This document shows, piece after piece, positions 34,146 through 44,065 of a DNA stretch of 59,075 bases. The first letter of the stretch is position 1; the number at the start of each line of letters is the position of its first letter. The DNA is from Candidatus Gastranaerophilales bacterium (GTDB taxonomy: Bacteria > Cyanobacteriota > Vampirovibrionia > Gastranaerophilales > Gastranaerophilaceae). The stretch is from the NCBI GenBank assembly GCA_944324485.1, contig CALUWM010000012.1, forward strand, positions 1 through 59,075, given 5' to 3'. The notes under the pieces are model-generated. The model was given only the letters and a program-made list of their open reading frames with translations. It searched no databases and was not told the origin of the DNA. The translations under genes were made by a program, and so were the position numbers.

Positions 34146-34630
34146 ATTTTAAGTTCATTTATAACTTCATCAAGATGTTCTATATTTGTTGAAATTATAT
34201 TGCTGTTTTTAACCCTAAATACAAGTTTTCTATAACATCCAACGGTAAGAACTTTATCATTTAAAAGAGCCGAAATAAATTCTTGTGCGGCAATATCATC
34301 AACGTCCCTTGCGGTTCTATATAATTCATTAACTTGACTCAACATAAATTCTTCATGAGATAAAGCTGTTGAAAATATATCAGAAACATTAATCCAATCA
34401 ACTGAAGGTTCTTCTATTTTTGAAAAAGTAAGCTTTTCATCTCTTAAAATAATGTAATCATAAATTTTTTGTGCACAATTTAATTTTTCAGACGCCTTGT
34501 GTTTCATGAATTTTGAAAAACCATTCATTGCAATCTCATCGAAATAAGTTGACATAGCAAAATATAAATATGCACTGTAAAATTCATGATTAATTTGCTT
34601 GTTAAACGCTTGTATCAATTTAGCTTCCAT
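34142..34630 (-). CDS. Ferritin-like protein with a degraded ferroxidase site
   Basis: A 162-residue four-helix protein with the bacterial ferritin pattern: [18 protein letters not shown] (Glu16), [54 protein letters not shown]. Measured against E. coli FtnA, Glu17, Glu49 and Glu94 are kept, but Glu50 reads Lys49, His53 reads Cys52, and the QxxE of helix D is replaced (NDKVLTVG). It may be a non-catalytic subunit or store iron slowly. Eleven nt after desulfoferrodoxin, with GAGGG before the ATG; the two form an operon. Confidence 0.85.
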   Translation of the reverse strand: MEAKLIQAFNKQINHEFYSAYLYFAMSTYFDEIAMNGFSKFMKHKASEKLNCAQKIYDYIILRDEKLTFSKIEEPSVDWINVSDIFSTALSHEEFMLSQVNELYRTARDVDDIAAQEFISALLNDKVLTVGCYRKLVFRVKNSNIISTNIEHLDEVINELKI

Positions 34631-34641
34631 CTTGAACCCTC

Positions 34642-35040
34642 TTATATTTCTGTTTTTGTAACCCAGCCGCCATCTTTATTGCAATAAAGTCTGATATAAA
34701 AACCTTCATCACAATGACATCTAACAGTCATTTCTGGAGTTTCATCAAACTTTAAAAATTTCTTTTTTATATATTTTTTATCTTTTGAAATTGCTTCAAT
34801 AAATTCTATATGATGCTCATATGTCATTCCATGATTAACTTTGACAGTAATAACTTTTGTTCCGTCAGAATTTTCTGTTTTTTCGACATGTGCAAAATGA
34901 GCATTTTCAGGTGTTGCTTCGTGTTCATTTACAAGTTTCATATCCGCATTGCAACAAACCAAAGTGCCCGCACCTTCATGTTCAATCTCAACAAGATTAT
35001 TACAAATTTCACATCTGTAAAGTTCAAGTAATTTAGTCAT
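34642..35040 (-). CDS. Desulfoferrodoxin (superoxide reductase) with an altered catalytic-iron site
   Basis: A 132-residue two-domain protein. Residues 1-36 are the desulforedoxin domain with Cys10, Cys13, Cys29, Cys30 for centre I. The neelaredoxin domain keeps His48, His70, His76 and Cys120, but the fourth equatorial His of the YCNLHGHW motif is Asp123 (YCNKDGGW), and the catalytic Glu-Lys before the first His reads Asn-Ala. A nearby RCHC (107-110) offers other ligands. Known members reduce superoxide to peroxide with rubredoxin as donor. GGAGAA precedes the ATG. Confidence 0.88.
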   Translation of the reverse strand: MTKLLELYRCEICNNLVEIEHEGAGTLVCCNADMKLVNEHEATPENAHFAHVEKTENSDGTKVITVKVNHGMTYEHHIEFIEAISKDKKYIKKKFLKFDETPEMTVRCHCDEGFYIRLYCNKDGGWVTKTEI

Positions 35041-35140
35041 TTTCTTCTCCTTTAATTTTATCTGAATAAATTTTTACACAGGATAAAATCAAAGAAAATT
35101 AGCAACATCGGCTAAGTCTAACTATTTTTTTAAAAAAATA

Positions 35141-35149
35141 TGGTATAAT
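35141..35149 (+). promoter_or_regulatory. Extended -10 promoter of the ribbon-helix-helix gene
   Basis: TGG-TATAAT at 35141-35149, a consensus extended -10. The ~20-nt leader holds CGGAG before the ATG at 35176. Confidence 0.6.
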
Positions 35150-35175
35150 ACAAACATAGTTTACGGAGTAAATTT

Positions 35176-35364
35176 ATGGCCAGAATTTTAATTTCTATGA
35201 AAGACAACTTTTTAAAAACAATAGATGAACTTGCAAATAAAGAACAAAGAACACGCTCCGAATTTGTAAGAGAAGCCATAAGAGAATATATTAAAAAATC
35301 ATCAAGGATAGTGCCTAAAAACGCTCAAAAAAATGCTGATATACTTGAAAACTTACTAAACTAA
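35176..35364 (+). CDS. Orphan ribbon-helix-helix DNA-binding protein
   Basis: A 62-residue CopG/Arc-like protein: the beta strand ARILISMKDNFLKTID, helix A LANKEQRTRSEFVREAIREYI with the R-S-E-F-V-R-E-A core, and a basic tail. Such proteins bind DNA as dimers and often are antitoxins, but no toxin gene is adjacent: the next gene is convergent and abuts with no gap. CGGAG lies upstream and the promoter is strong, so it is probably a self-standing regulator. Confidence 0.85.
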   Translation: MARILISMKDNFLKTIDELANKEQRTRSEFVREAIREYIKKSSRIVPKNAQKNADILENLLN

Positions 35365-36912
35365 CTACATTGCCCTATATTTTGCAAGGCTGATTAAATA
35401 TACTTGAAGTTCAAGAGGCTCAAGCGTTAGCATGATTTTATTTTTCTCTGTTTTTGGTTGATTTTTAGTATTTACGGCTAAAAATAAATAGTCTTTTTTT
35501 AGATAATCAGACTTTACAATAGCTTTTTGATTATTATTTTCATCTAAAGAACCAACAACAATTAATTCCCTGTCAAAATTTTTAATTTTATACGCAAAAA
35601 CTTTATCGTTGTTTGTTTTTAAAAGCGAAAACTCACCATTGGTAATTAAATCTGCGTTTCTTTTTTTGAAATCAATCGCTTTTAAATATTGTTTCTTTAA
35701 ATGAGGATATTTACCGGCTGGGCTTGCCGATAAATTAAAAATATCAAACATGCCTGAATGTACAAAATAATATTCATCATCTGTATAAGTTTTTTTAGCC
35801 TTTTTATTTTCATAAGAATATATATAATCATCACCTGTTGAAAATCCATCAAGAAAATAGGCATTTTGTTTCAAAGTGGCATTTAACCATAAAATCATAT
35901 TCCAATAATTTTGACCTCGAAGTATTGGAGCTTGTTGATCATGAGTTGCAAAAGCAGACATTATTGATGAATTTTTATTTTTTTTCAAAATCTTCAAATT
36001 CTTCTCAATTTTTAAATCAAAATCTTTTTTAAATTTAACGTTTTTAAAATCACTCCAAGAACCATAATAACAATCAAATCCTGCTGAAAGCAATTCTTCA
36101 ACAGTGCTATAATGGCTAACAACCCCCAAGGCCGGATTTGTCCAATCAGAGCTTGCTTCCGCCAAAAACAAAAAGTCATTATTTTTGCTTCTTGCATATT
36201 CAATTATATTTTTCCAAAATGAATAAGGCTTGATTGCGGCAACATCTGCTCTGATGCCATCAAATCCTATATTTTGAGCTAAATCAACAAAACTTTTAAA
36301 ATTATTCAAAGTATCTTCGTTTAACGTACGATTACGATTAAAAACTTTAAATAATCTTACATCAACCCAATCCGCAGGTGCATAAGTCTCATTATTTCTA
36401 TCTTTCAAAAACCAAGAGGGTTTTTTTAAACTTAAATCAAAAGAACCACAACTCGGAAGATCAACTATCACCTTTAAACCCAAACTATGAGCATAGTCAA
36501 CAAAATCTTTGGCTTCGTCATATACAGACAATTCATTTGTTTTGTCATCTAAAAAAGGGCTTATTTCACTAAAACTGTCCATTGCGTATAGTGAACCTGC
36601 TGTACCGAGAGCTTTCAATTTACCTGTTTTAGTAATTGGAAGAACATAAATTGTATTTATACCTTCATCTTTCAAATTTTTAAGCTTATCTTTAGCATTA
36701 ACAAAAGTGCCTGCTATATCATTTGAATCAATATCAATAATTCCGTCATTGTCTTTATCTACTGCACCAAAATTTCTTATATTTATTGTATATATAATTG
36801 CTTCATTATTTTTAAAAAGCTCTCTGATACTTTTTGTTTCATTTTCAGCAAAGACTAACCCCTGAAACATTAATATACTAAACAATCCGATAATAATTCT
36901 AATTCTTTTCAT
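35365..36912 (-). CDS. Secreted GH13 alpha-amylase-family protein
   Basis: A 515-residue exported protein: signal peptide 1-22 (ends LVFA), a Ca-loop-like DKDNDGIID at 52-60, then a TIM-barrel with GH13 regions. Region I VIVDLPSC lacks the usual NH; region II GFDGIRADVAAI has the Asp nucleophile; region III FLAEAS has the acid Glu; region IV FATHDQQ has the third Asp. A beta-sandwich C-terminal domain follows. It probably acts on alpha-glucans in periplasm or outside. No Shine-Dalgarno sequence; TATACT ends 8 nt before the ATG. Confidence 0.9.
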   Translation of the reverse strand: MKRIRIIIGLFSILMFQGLVFAENETKSIRELFKNNEAIIYTINIRNFGAVDKDNDGIIDIDSNDIAGTFVNAKDKLKNLKDEGINTIYVLPITKTGKLKALGTAGSLYAMDSFSEISPFLDDKTNELSVYDEAKDFVDYAHSLGLKVIVDLPSCGSFDLSLKKPSWFLKDRNNETYAPADWVDVRLFKVFNRNRTLNEDTLNNFKSFVDLAQNIGFDGIRADVAAIKPYSFWKNIIEYARSKNNDFLFLAEASSDWTNPALGVVSHYSTVEELLSAGFDCYYGSWSDFKNVKFKKDFDLKIEKNLKILKKNKNSSIMSAFATHDQQAPILRGQNYWNMILWLNATLKQNAYFLDGFSTGDDYIYSYENKKAKKTYTDDEYYFVHSGMFDIFNLSASPAGKYPHLKKQYLKAIDFKKRNADLITNGEFSLLKTNNDKVFAYKIKNFDRELIVVGSLDENNNQKAIVKSDYLKKDYLFLAVNTKNQPKTEKNKIMLTLEPLELQVYLISLAKYRAM

Positions 36913-36946
36913 AATATAAAAGTATATAGTAAAAACAAATTTATTG

Positions 36947-36952
36947 TATAAT
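36947..36952 (+). promoter_or_regulatory. -10 box of the pgpH operon
   Basis: TATAAT at 36947-36952 in the 71-nt divergent gap between the GH13 and pgpH genes. The leader contains GCGGAG before the ATG at 36984. No -35 match is evident. Confidence 0.5.
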
Positions 36953-36983
36953 TTAATAGTATTAGGTTTAAAAGCGGAGTCTT

Positions 36984-39194
36984 ATGAAAAAATTTTATAA
37001 TATTTTTAAAAATGAAGATATTTTTCATTCATCTAAACCGGCTGCAATAAGTGCCTTTTTATTAGTAGCCATAATTCTAACAGCGCTATTATCTATCAGA
37101 TACTATCTTTATCAAAACATAATTTCAAACGGAATAGCCCAAAAAACCATATACGCAAAAAACAGCTTTGAAGTAGTCGATAAACAAAGAACAGAACTTA
37201 TAAGACGAGAAGTTGCAAACAAAATAAGACCCGTAGTAGCACCCGTTGAAGGTGATTATATTAAAATCGACCTGCAAAAAGTACAAGACGATATAGAAAG
37301 AATTAAAAGAGAAAAAACCACCTATCAAACAAAGCAAAAAGAACTTTTTGATCTTCTTGAAATTAACGATACCGAAAGAAAAAATAAAGCTATCGGTTTT
37401 ATACTTTCAACCTCAGAAGCCAATTTAACCTCGGCATTTACAAACACCAAATATATCCTAAATGAGCTTTTAAATATAGGTTTCTTTGATACCGATGTTT
37501 CAAACTTTATAACAGATAGCTATATAGATAAAACTCTTGGAATGCACGTTAAAAAAAATCAATATCCTTTAATTATAGGTTTAATAGAACACAGCGTCAT
37601 TCCAAATCTCATCATAGACGAATATGCAACAGAAGTTGCACGCAAAAATGCAAAAAATGCAGTTAAACCCTATGTTGTTTCCTTTAAAAAAGGAGATAAA
37701 ATTTTAACCCTCGGGGAAAAAGTAACTCAACTCAAAAAAGATGCCCTAAGACAATCAGGATACAATGCCTTTGAATTAAACAGGGAAGGAGTCATAGGCA
37801 TTTTTGCCCTTGTTTGCCTTTCTATGTATTCTCTAATGTTATATATAAAAAAATACGAAAAAAAATACTATACCCCTCGCTATATGTCATATGTAGCTAT
37901 GTCATCAATTCTGCTTACTTATATATGTATATTAATTTCTAATTCAGGATATGTATCAAATTATTTGATGCCGTTTGTGGCTTTTACAATGATACTTGCG
38001 ATTTTTACAAATCCAATTTTGTCATTTTTAGTTTCAATTTTAATGCTTGGTATATTATCTGTTACGTTATTTTTTGATTCCCAAATTTTCTATGTATTTA
38101 TATGTGCAATCTTATCTTCAAGCTATTTAGTTTCAAAAATGTCATACTCAAAAAGATTTGATATTATCTGGTGCGGTATACAAGCCGGAATAGTTATGTT
38201 CTTTGCGATGTTTTTTGTCTCTTTATTTGAAGTACAAACAGAAGCATTCACAAGACTAATACATCTGCAAGCACAAAACCCTATTTTAGGAATTATAAAC
38301 GGGTTAATATCATCAATGATTGCAATGTTTTTAATTCCAATAATAGAAAAAATATGCAAAATTGTATCTCCATATGCTTTAATTGAACTTGCAGACCAAA
38401 ACCAAGAACTTTTATCCAAAATGAGAAGTTCTGCCCCTGGAACATTTCATCACTCGCTTATGGTTGCTAACCTATGCGAATCAGCAGCCGCAGCAATCGG
38501 TGCAGATTCAATTTTGGCACGTGTAGGTGCTTTTTACCATGATATAGGAAAACTTCAAAGACCCCTGTTTTTCATTGAAAATCAATCATATTTTGGGGTC
38601 GAAAATCCGCATACAACCCTTACACCAAGACAAAGCAAAATGGTTATAACGCTTCACACTAAAGATGGCGTTGAAATGGCAAAAAAATATGGTCTTCCGC
38701 AGGTTATAATTGATTTTATTCAACAACACCACGGTGAAAGTTTAGCCGGACATTTTTACAATAAAGCAATAGAACAAGAAGGGGCTGAAAACGTACAAGA
38801 AGGTCAATTCCGTTATCCTGGGCCTAAACCTCAAACAAAAGAAACGGCAATTTTAATGCTTGCAGATGCTCTGGAAAGTGCTGTTCGTTCTCTCAAGAAA
38901 CCTACACAAGAAGAAATTGAAGCAATAGTTAATAAAATATTTACGGAAAGATTAAATGACGGGCAACTTTCAGACAGTCCACTAACCTTAAAAGATATTA
39001 AAATAATCGCTATGACATTCAATAAAATTCTTCGAGGTATGCAACATGAAAGAATTAAATACCAAGAAAAAGTAATAAATGAATTAGCAAACAAAAATAA
39101 AATAACAATTCAAAACCCCGCAGATGACGAATTTGAAAAGAAAATCCAAGAACTGCAAGAAAAAGCGCAAAAGAAAGAGGAAGATGAAAACTAG
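36984..39194 (+). CDS. pgpH: 7TM-HD family phosphohydrolase (PgpH-like, c-di-AMP phosphodiesterase family)
   Basis: A 736-residue protein: N-terminal membrane segment (~20-40), a large extracytoplasmic domain (~45-265), seven membrane segments (~270-465) and a cytosolic HD domain with HHSLMVANL (His ~488), GAFYHDIGKLQRP, QHHGESLAGHF and ILMLADALESAVRS. Homologs in Firmicutes hydrolyse c-di-AMP. Its position before ybeY and dgkA reproduces the gene order of Firmicutes and Cyanobacteria. It overlaps ybeY by 11 nt. The tail is a Lys/Glu coiled coil. Confidence 0.93.
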   Translation: MKKFYNIFKNEDIFHSSKPAAISAFLLVAIILTALLSIRYYLYQNIISNGIAQKTIYAKNSFEVVDKQRTELIRREVANKIRPVVAPVEGDYIKIDLQKVQDDIERIKREKTTYQTKQKELFDLLEINDTERKNKAIGFILSTSEANLTSAFTNTKYILNELLNIGFFDTDVSNFITDSYIDKTLGMHVKKNQYPLIIGLIEHSVIPNLIIDEYATEVARKNAKNAVKPYVVSFKKGDKILTLGEKVTQLKKDALRQSGYNAFELNREGVIGIFALVCLSMYSLMLYIKKYEKKYYTPRYMSYVAMSSILLTYICILISNSGYVSNYLMPFVAFTMILAIFTNPILSFLVSILMLGILSVTLFFDSQIFYVFICAILSSSYLVSKMSYSKRFDIIWCGIQAGIVMFFAMFFVSLFEVQTEAFTRLIHLQAQNPILGIINGLISSMIAMFLIPIIEKICKIVSPYALIELADQNQELLSKMRSSAPGTFHHSLMVANLCESAAAAIGADSILARVGAFYHDIGKLQRPLFFIENQSYFGVENPHTTLTPRQSKMVITLHTKDGVEMAKKYGLPQVIIDFIQQHHGESLAGHFYNKAIEQEGAENVQEGQFRYPGPKPQTKETAILMLADALESAVRSLKKPTQEEIEAIVNKIFTERLNDGQLSDSPLTLKDIKIIAMTFNKILRGMQHERIKYQEKVINELANKNKITIQNPADDEFEKKIQELQEKAQKKEEDEN

Positions 39195-39675
39195 CTTTAC
39201 TTTAACCAAAATTGATGAAATAAACTTAAAAAAACACAATATCATTCTAAAAAGCTATAAAAAGGACATTAAAAATTTACTTAATATTCTTTTAAACTAC
39301 ACTGAAATTAAAAAAAGCAAAGTTTTTTCACCACAAATATCAAAAATAAGGTTTGATATATCCTTTTGTAATGATGAAACCATAAAAAACATTAATAGAG
39401 AATACAGAAATAAAGATACGAGTACTGATGTTATAACTTTTTCACTGTTTTATGATGATATCAATTCAACAATACACAGAAAAACTGCTGATTTAGGACA
39501 AATTATAGTATCGGTAGAAACTGCTGAAAAACAAAAAGGAAGCAATGATTTAAGAAAAGAAATTTTAACGTTAATTTGTCATGGAATTTTACATTTAATT
39601 GGATTTGACCATTTAACAAAAAAGGATTACGATTTTGTTGTAGGTGTTCAAAAAAAAGTTTTAGAGGATTTATGA
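39184..39675 (+). CDS. ybeY: Endoribonuclease YbeY
   Basis: 163-residue zinc-dependent RNase acting in 16S rRNA 3'-end maturation and ribosome quality control. The metal site CHGILHLIGFDH (H-G-x-L-H-L-x-G-F-D-H) is intact; also NREYRNKDTSTDVITFSL. I place the start at the ATG 39184 because AGAGGAAG precedes it; the frame continues upstream inside pgpH but encodes only a Lys/Arg run. Overlaps pgpH by 11 nt and dgkA by 4 nt. Confidence 0.95.
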   Translation: MKTSFTLTKIDEINLKKHNIILKSYKKDIKNLLNILLNYTEIKKSKVFSPQISKIRFDISFCNDETIKNINREYRNKDTSTDVITFSLFYDDINSTIHRKTADLGQIIVSVETAEKQKGSNDLRKEILTLICHGILHLIGFDHLTKKDYDFVVGVQKKVLEDL

Positions 39676-40052
39676 ACAAATTTCAATCAAGAAACTTTCA
39701 AAAAAGTTTATTATATGCACTGAATGGATTAAGATTAGCTTTTCGCTCACAAAGAAATTTCAGAAAACATCTTTTAATAGCTTTTTTAACTCTTTCAATA
39801 GCATTTTTGCTAAAAGTTAGTATTGTTGAATTTTGCATAATTATTTTTGCAAACACCTTTGTTTTGGTTATGGAAATGATAAATTCAGTTGTAGAATTTG
39901 TAATTGACGCATACTACAAAAACAAATGGGCTAAATTAGCAAAACTATCTAAAGACATAGCAGCAGGTTCTGTGTTATTATCAGCTTGTTGCGGAGTTAT
40001 TATATCCTGTTTAATATATGGAAGTAAAATATACGAACTATACTATAAATAA
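39672..40052 (+). CDS. dgkA: Diacylglycerol/undecaprenol kinase
   Basis: A 126-residue three-segment membrane kinase. The family signature EMINSVVEFVIDAYYKNKWAKLAKLSKDIAAGSVLLS holds the active-site Glu, Asn and Asp. The Gram-positive/cyanobacterial branch mainly phosphorylates undecaprenol, so it would recycle the carrier made by UppS. An amphipathic N-terminus (FQKSLLYALNGLRLAFRSQRNFRKH) lies on the membrane surface. Start overlaps the ybeY stop by 4 nt. Confidence 0.93.
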   Translation: MNKFQSRNFQKSLLYALNGLRLAFRSQRNFRKHLLIAFLTLSIAFLLKVSIVEFCIIIFANTFVLVMEMINSVVEFVIDAYYKNKWAKLAKLSKDIAAGSVLLSACCGVIISCLIYGSKIYELYYK

Positions 40053-40062
40053 GGAAGCAAAT

Positions 40063-40488
40063 ATGGATAAAAATTTTCAATCTTTGGCACCAAATTATTT
40101 TAAAGAAGGATATTCATGCTCAGAATCCATAGCAAGAGCAGCAGTTGAAATGAATATGGCAGATGAAAGCTTGGTTTCTATTGCAACAAGTTTTTCTGGC
40201 GGAATGAGCTTACGATGCTTGTGTGGTGCTGTTGCTGGCTCTCAAATGGTTTTGGGACTGCTTCATGGCAGAAATAAAGATAATAAGGCAAGGGTACTTG
40301 CAAAAGAATTTTACGAAAGATTCACCAATAACCATAAAGTTGCATGTTGCAAGGTATTATCCGCAGGTTTTAAGGACTTTCATTCACCTGAAAGAAAAGC
40401 CCATTGCGCTAATATAGTTGAAGAATGCGGAAAAATACTTGATGAAATGTTATCTCAAATTAAATCAGATACGCTCATAAAAAAATAG
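40063..40488 (+). CDS. C_GCAxxG_C_C family redox protein
   Basis: A 141-residue protein from the ATG at 40063 (AAGGAAG upstream; 10 nt after dgkA). It has the conserved Cys pattern: GYSCSES, FSGGMSLRCLCGAVAGSQMVLGLLHG, VACCKVL and a C-terminal HCANIVEECG. The family (PF09719) is predicted to bind a metal or flavin-linked redox centre; no reaction is established. Probably read from the pgpH operon. One nt separates its stop from the convergent rsmI stop. Confidence 0.88.
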   Translation: MDKNFQSLAPNYFKEGYSCSESIARAAVEMNMADESLVSIATSFSGGMSLRCLCGAVAGSQMVLGLLHGRNKDNKARVLAKEFYERFTNNHKVACCKVLSAGFKDFHSPERKAHCANIVEECGKILDEMLSQIKSDTLIKK

Positions 40489-40489
40489 C

Positions 40490-41311
40490 TCATTCAATTT
40501 TTAAACATAAATCATATATTTCATTTCTATTTACATCAAACAATAATGACAAAATCTTTGAAATATCCTTATTGCTATATTTTAGTGTTTTTAATTTTTT
40601 AATCTCAATACTCAAATCCATTTCATCTGACTCAATATCAGCATATAACATACAAGCTATTTCACCCTTTAGAGGATTATTTTTATAATATTCTATAATA
40701 TCTGTTATATTTAAAACTTTTATTTCTTCAAATTTTTTAGTAAGTTCTCTACCAATAGCAATTTTTTTATTTGGATATTCTTCTTTTATAATCTCAAGCG
40801 TTTCAATTAAACGATTAGGGCTTTCATAAAAAACCAGATTTTCATTTTTGTTTTTTAAAATTATTTCTTTTATTTGATTTTTAACTCTTGGCAAAAATCC
40901 GATAAATTTAAAACTTTCATCATTCCTTGGAATTGATGACAACAACGCTAAAATCGCACAAGCACCAACGATTGGAATAACTTTATAACCTTCTTTTTTA
41001 ACAGCCTCAACTAAAACTGCACCGGGGTCGGATATCAAAGGGGTTCCGGCATCAGACACTAATGCTATTGATTTTCCTTCCTTTAAATATCCTAAGAAAA
41101 GCTCGAGACGAGAATTTTCACTGTATTTATGATAACTTATCAATTTTGTTGAAATTGAATATTTTTCTAATAGTACACTTGTATTTCTAGTGTCTTCCGC
41201 TGCAATTACATCAGCATTTTTCAAAACATCAATCGCCCTTAGAGTAATATCATCCAAATTTCCTATGGGTGTTGCAACAACATAAAGCGCATTTTCTATA
41301 TTATTTGCCAA
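40490..41311 (-). CDS. rsmI: 16S rRNA (cytidine-1402 2'-O) methyltransferase
   Basis: 273 residues. N-terminal YVVATPIGNLDDITLRAIDVL, AAEDTRNTSVLLEKY, LVSDAGTPLISDPGAVLV and IPIVGACAILALLSSI match RsmI of the tetrapyrrole-methylase fold; FYESPNRLIETL is typical. It modifies C1402 in the ribosomal P site. The gene overlaps the end of cysS by 16 nt and is therefore coupled to it. Confidence 0.95.
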   Translation of the reverse strand: MANNIENALYVVATPIGNLDDITLRAIDVLKNADVIAAEDTRNTSVLLEKYSISTKLISYHKYSENSRLELFLGYLKEGKSIALVSDAGTPLISDPGAVLVEAVKKEGYKVIPIVGACAILALLSSIPRNDESFKFIGFLPRVKNQIKEIILKNKNENLVFYESPNRLIETLEIIKEEYPNKKIAIGRELTKKFEEIKVLNITDIIEYYKNNPLKGEIACMLYADIESDEMDLSIEIKKLKTLKYSNKDISKILSLLFDVNRNEIYDLCLKIE

Positions 41312-42693
41312 GTTGTACCTTCTTTAGAATCTTTTAGTTGAATTTTATGAGCCAACAATTTATCTCTTATCTCATCAGATTTAGCCCAATCTTTGTTGTC
41401 TCTAGCTGTTTTTCTGATTTTAATAATTTCATCAATTACATTTTTCTTATCAACTGATTTATCAATATTAAATTCCTCATATAAAGGTTCAACTATTTTT
41501 TCCAATTCTTCATCAGATACTTCTTTTAATGATAATGAAAAATCAAACCCTAAAACTGAACCTAAATAAGATAATGTATTAGCGCTAATCTGTTTATCTT
41601 CATTTTTTCTTACTTTATCAGCCAATTTAAATAAAATTGCAAGCGCTTTTGATGTATTTAAATCTTCATCCATAGCTTCTTCAAATTCTTTTATAGCTTC
41701 AATATCGTATTCATTGCCTAGTTCAATTCCTGCAATAGAATTAATAAGTCTTTTAGCTCCGCTTGAGGCGCCTGATAGCGCTACATCGTTAAATTCAACA
41801 GGCATCCTGTAATGGTTAGTTAAAATAAATAATCTAATTGCATTTGTATCATAAGTTTTTAATACATCATCAATAGTAAGAAAATTATTCAAAGATTTTG
41901 ACATTTTTTCTTTATTGATAGTAACAAAACCATTGTGCATCCAATATTTTGCAAATTGACATCCATTTGCACATTCTGATTGAGCTCTTTCATTTTCATG
42001 ATGAGGAAAAGCTAAATCAGCACCGCCTGCGTGGATATCTATTGTATTACCTAAATGTTTTTTGCTCATCGCAGAACATTCTATATGCCACCCCGGACGA
42101 CCTATGCCCCAAGGAGATTTATATCCGTGAACTTCATCTTTTTTCCATAATGCAAAATCAAGAGGGCTTTCTTTTTTGTCATTAGCTTCTACCCTTGCTC
42201 CATTTAATAAATCCTTTATTGGTTGAGAAGATAGTTCACCATATTTTTTATATTTTTCAACTCTAAAATAAACATCTCCATCAATAGCATAAGCAAAACC
42301 ATCTTGTTCAAGCTTTTTAACCATAGCAATCATCTCGCCCAATGTTTTAGTTGCACGAGGTTCAATATCGGGCTTTAAGACATTTAAATTATTCATTGAA
42401 TTTATAAAAGATTTATAATATCTATCAGTGATTACCGAAGGGTCCACCCCTTCATTTTCAGCTTTTTTAAGAATTTTATCGTCAACATCTGTTACATTTC
42501 TGCAATATGTAACATCATAACCTTTAAATTTCAAATAACGATATAATGTATCCCAAGTGATATAACATCTTGCATGACCTAAATGTGCATTATCATAAAC
42601 AGTAGGTCCGCAAACATACATTTTAACTTTATTTTCTTCAACCGGTTTGAATTCTTCAATTTTATTTGATAAAGTATTATAAATTTTTAACAT
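41296..42693 (-). CDS. cysS: Cysteinyl-tRNA synthetase
   Basis: 465-residue class I synthetase. Zinc/cysteine site begins with MYVCGPTVYDNAHLGHAR (HLGH is the HIGH motif); HIECSAMSKKHLG and FPHHENERAQSEC supply the other ligands; KMSKS in KEKMSKSLNNFL. GAGGGA precedes the ATG. Divergent from purA over 82 nt that hold a perfect inverted repeat. Confidence 0.97.
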   Translation of the reverse strand: MLKIYNTLSNKIEEFKPVEENKVKMYVCGPTVYDNAHLGHARCYITWDTLYRYLKFKGYDVTYCRNVTDVDDKILKKAENEGVDPSVITDRYYKSFINSMNNLNVLKPDIEPRATKTLGEMIAMVKKLEQDGFAYAIDGDVYFRVEKYKKYGELSSQPIKDLLNGARVEANDKKESPLDFALWKKDEVHGYKSPWGIGRPGWHIECSAMSKKHLGNTIDIHAGGADLAFPHHENERAQSECANGCQFAKYWMHNGFVTINKEKMSKSLNNFLTIDDVLKTYDTNAIRLFILTNHYRMPVEFNDVALSGASSGAKRLINSIAGIELGNEYDIEAIKEFEEAMDEDLNTSKALAILFKLADKVRKNEDKQISANTLSYLGSVLGFDFSLSLKEVSDEELEKIVEPLYEEFNIDKSVDKKNVIDEIIKIRKTARDNKDWAKSDEIRDKLLAHKIQLKDSKEGTTWQII

Positions 42694-42711
42694 CTTTTTT
42701 CCCTCAAAAAG

Positions 42712-44065
<1,354 letters not shown>

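Noticed and set aside
35176-36912. Toxin-antitoxin pair
   Set aside because: The only neighbour of the antitoxin-like gene in range is a convergent secreted GH13 protein, not a toxin.
39124-39183. N-terminal extension of YbeY
   Set aside because: It translates a Lys/Arg run that is the pgpH tail in another frame; the ATG at 39184 has a Shine-Dalgarno sequence.
40018-40062. Upstream start for the C_GCAxxG_C_C protein inside dgkA
   Set aside because: AAGGAAG directly precedes the ATG at 40063 and the extra residues are the dgkA 3' end out of frame.
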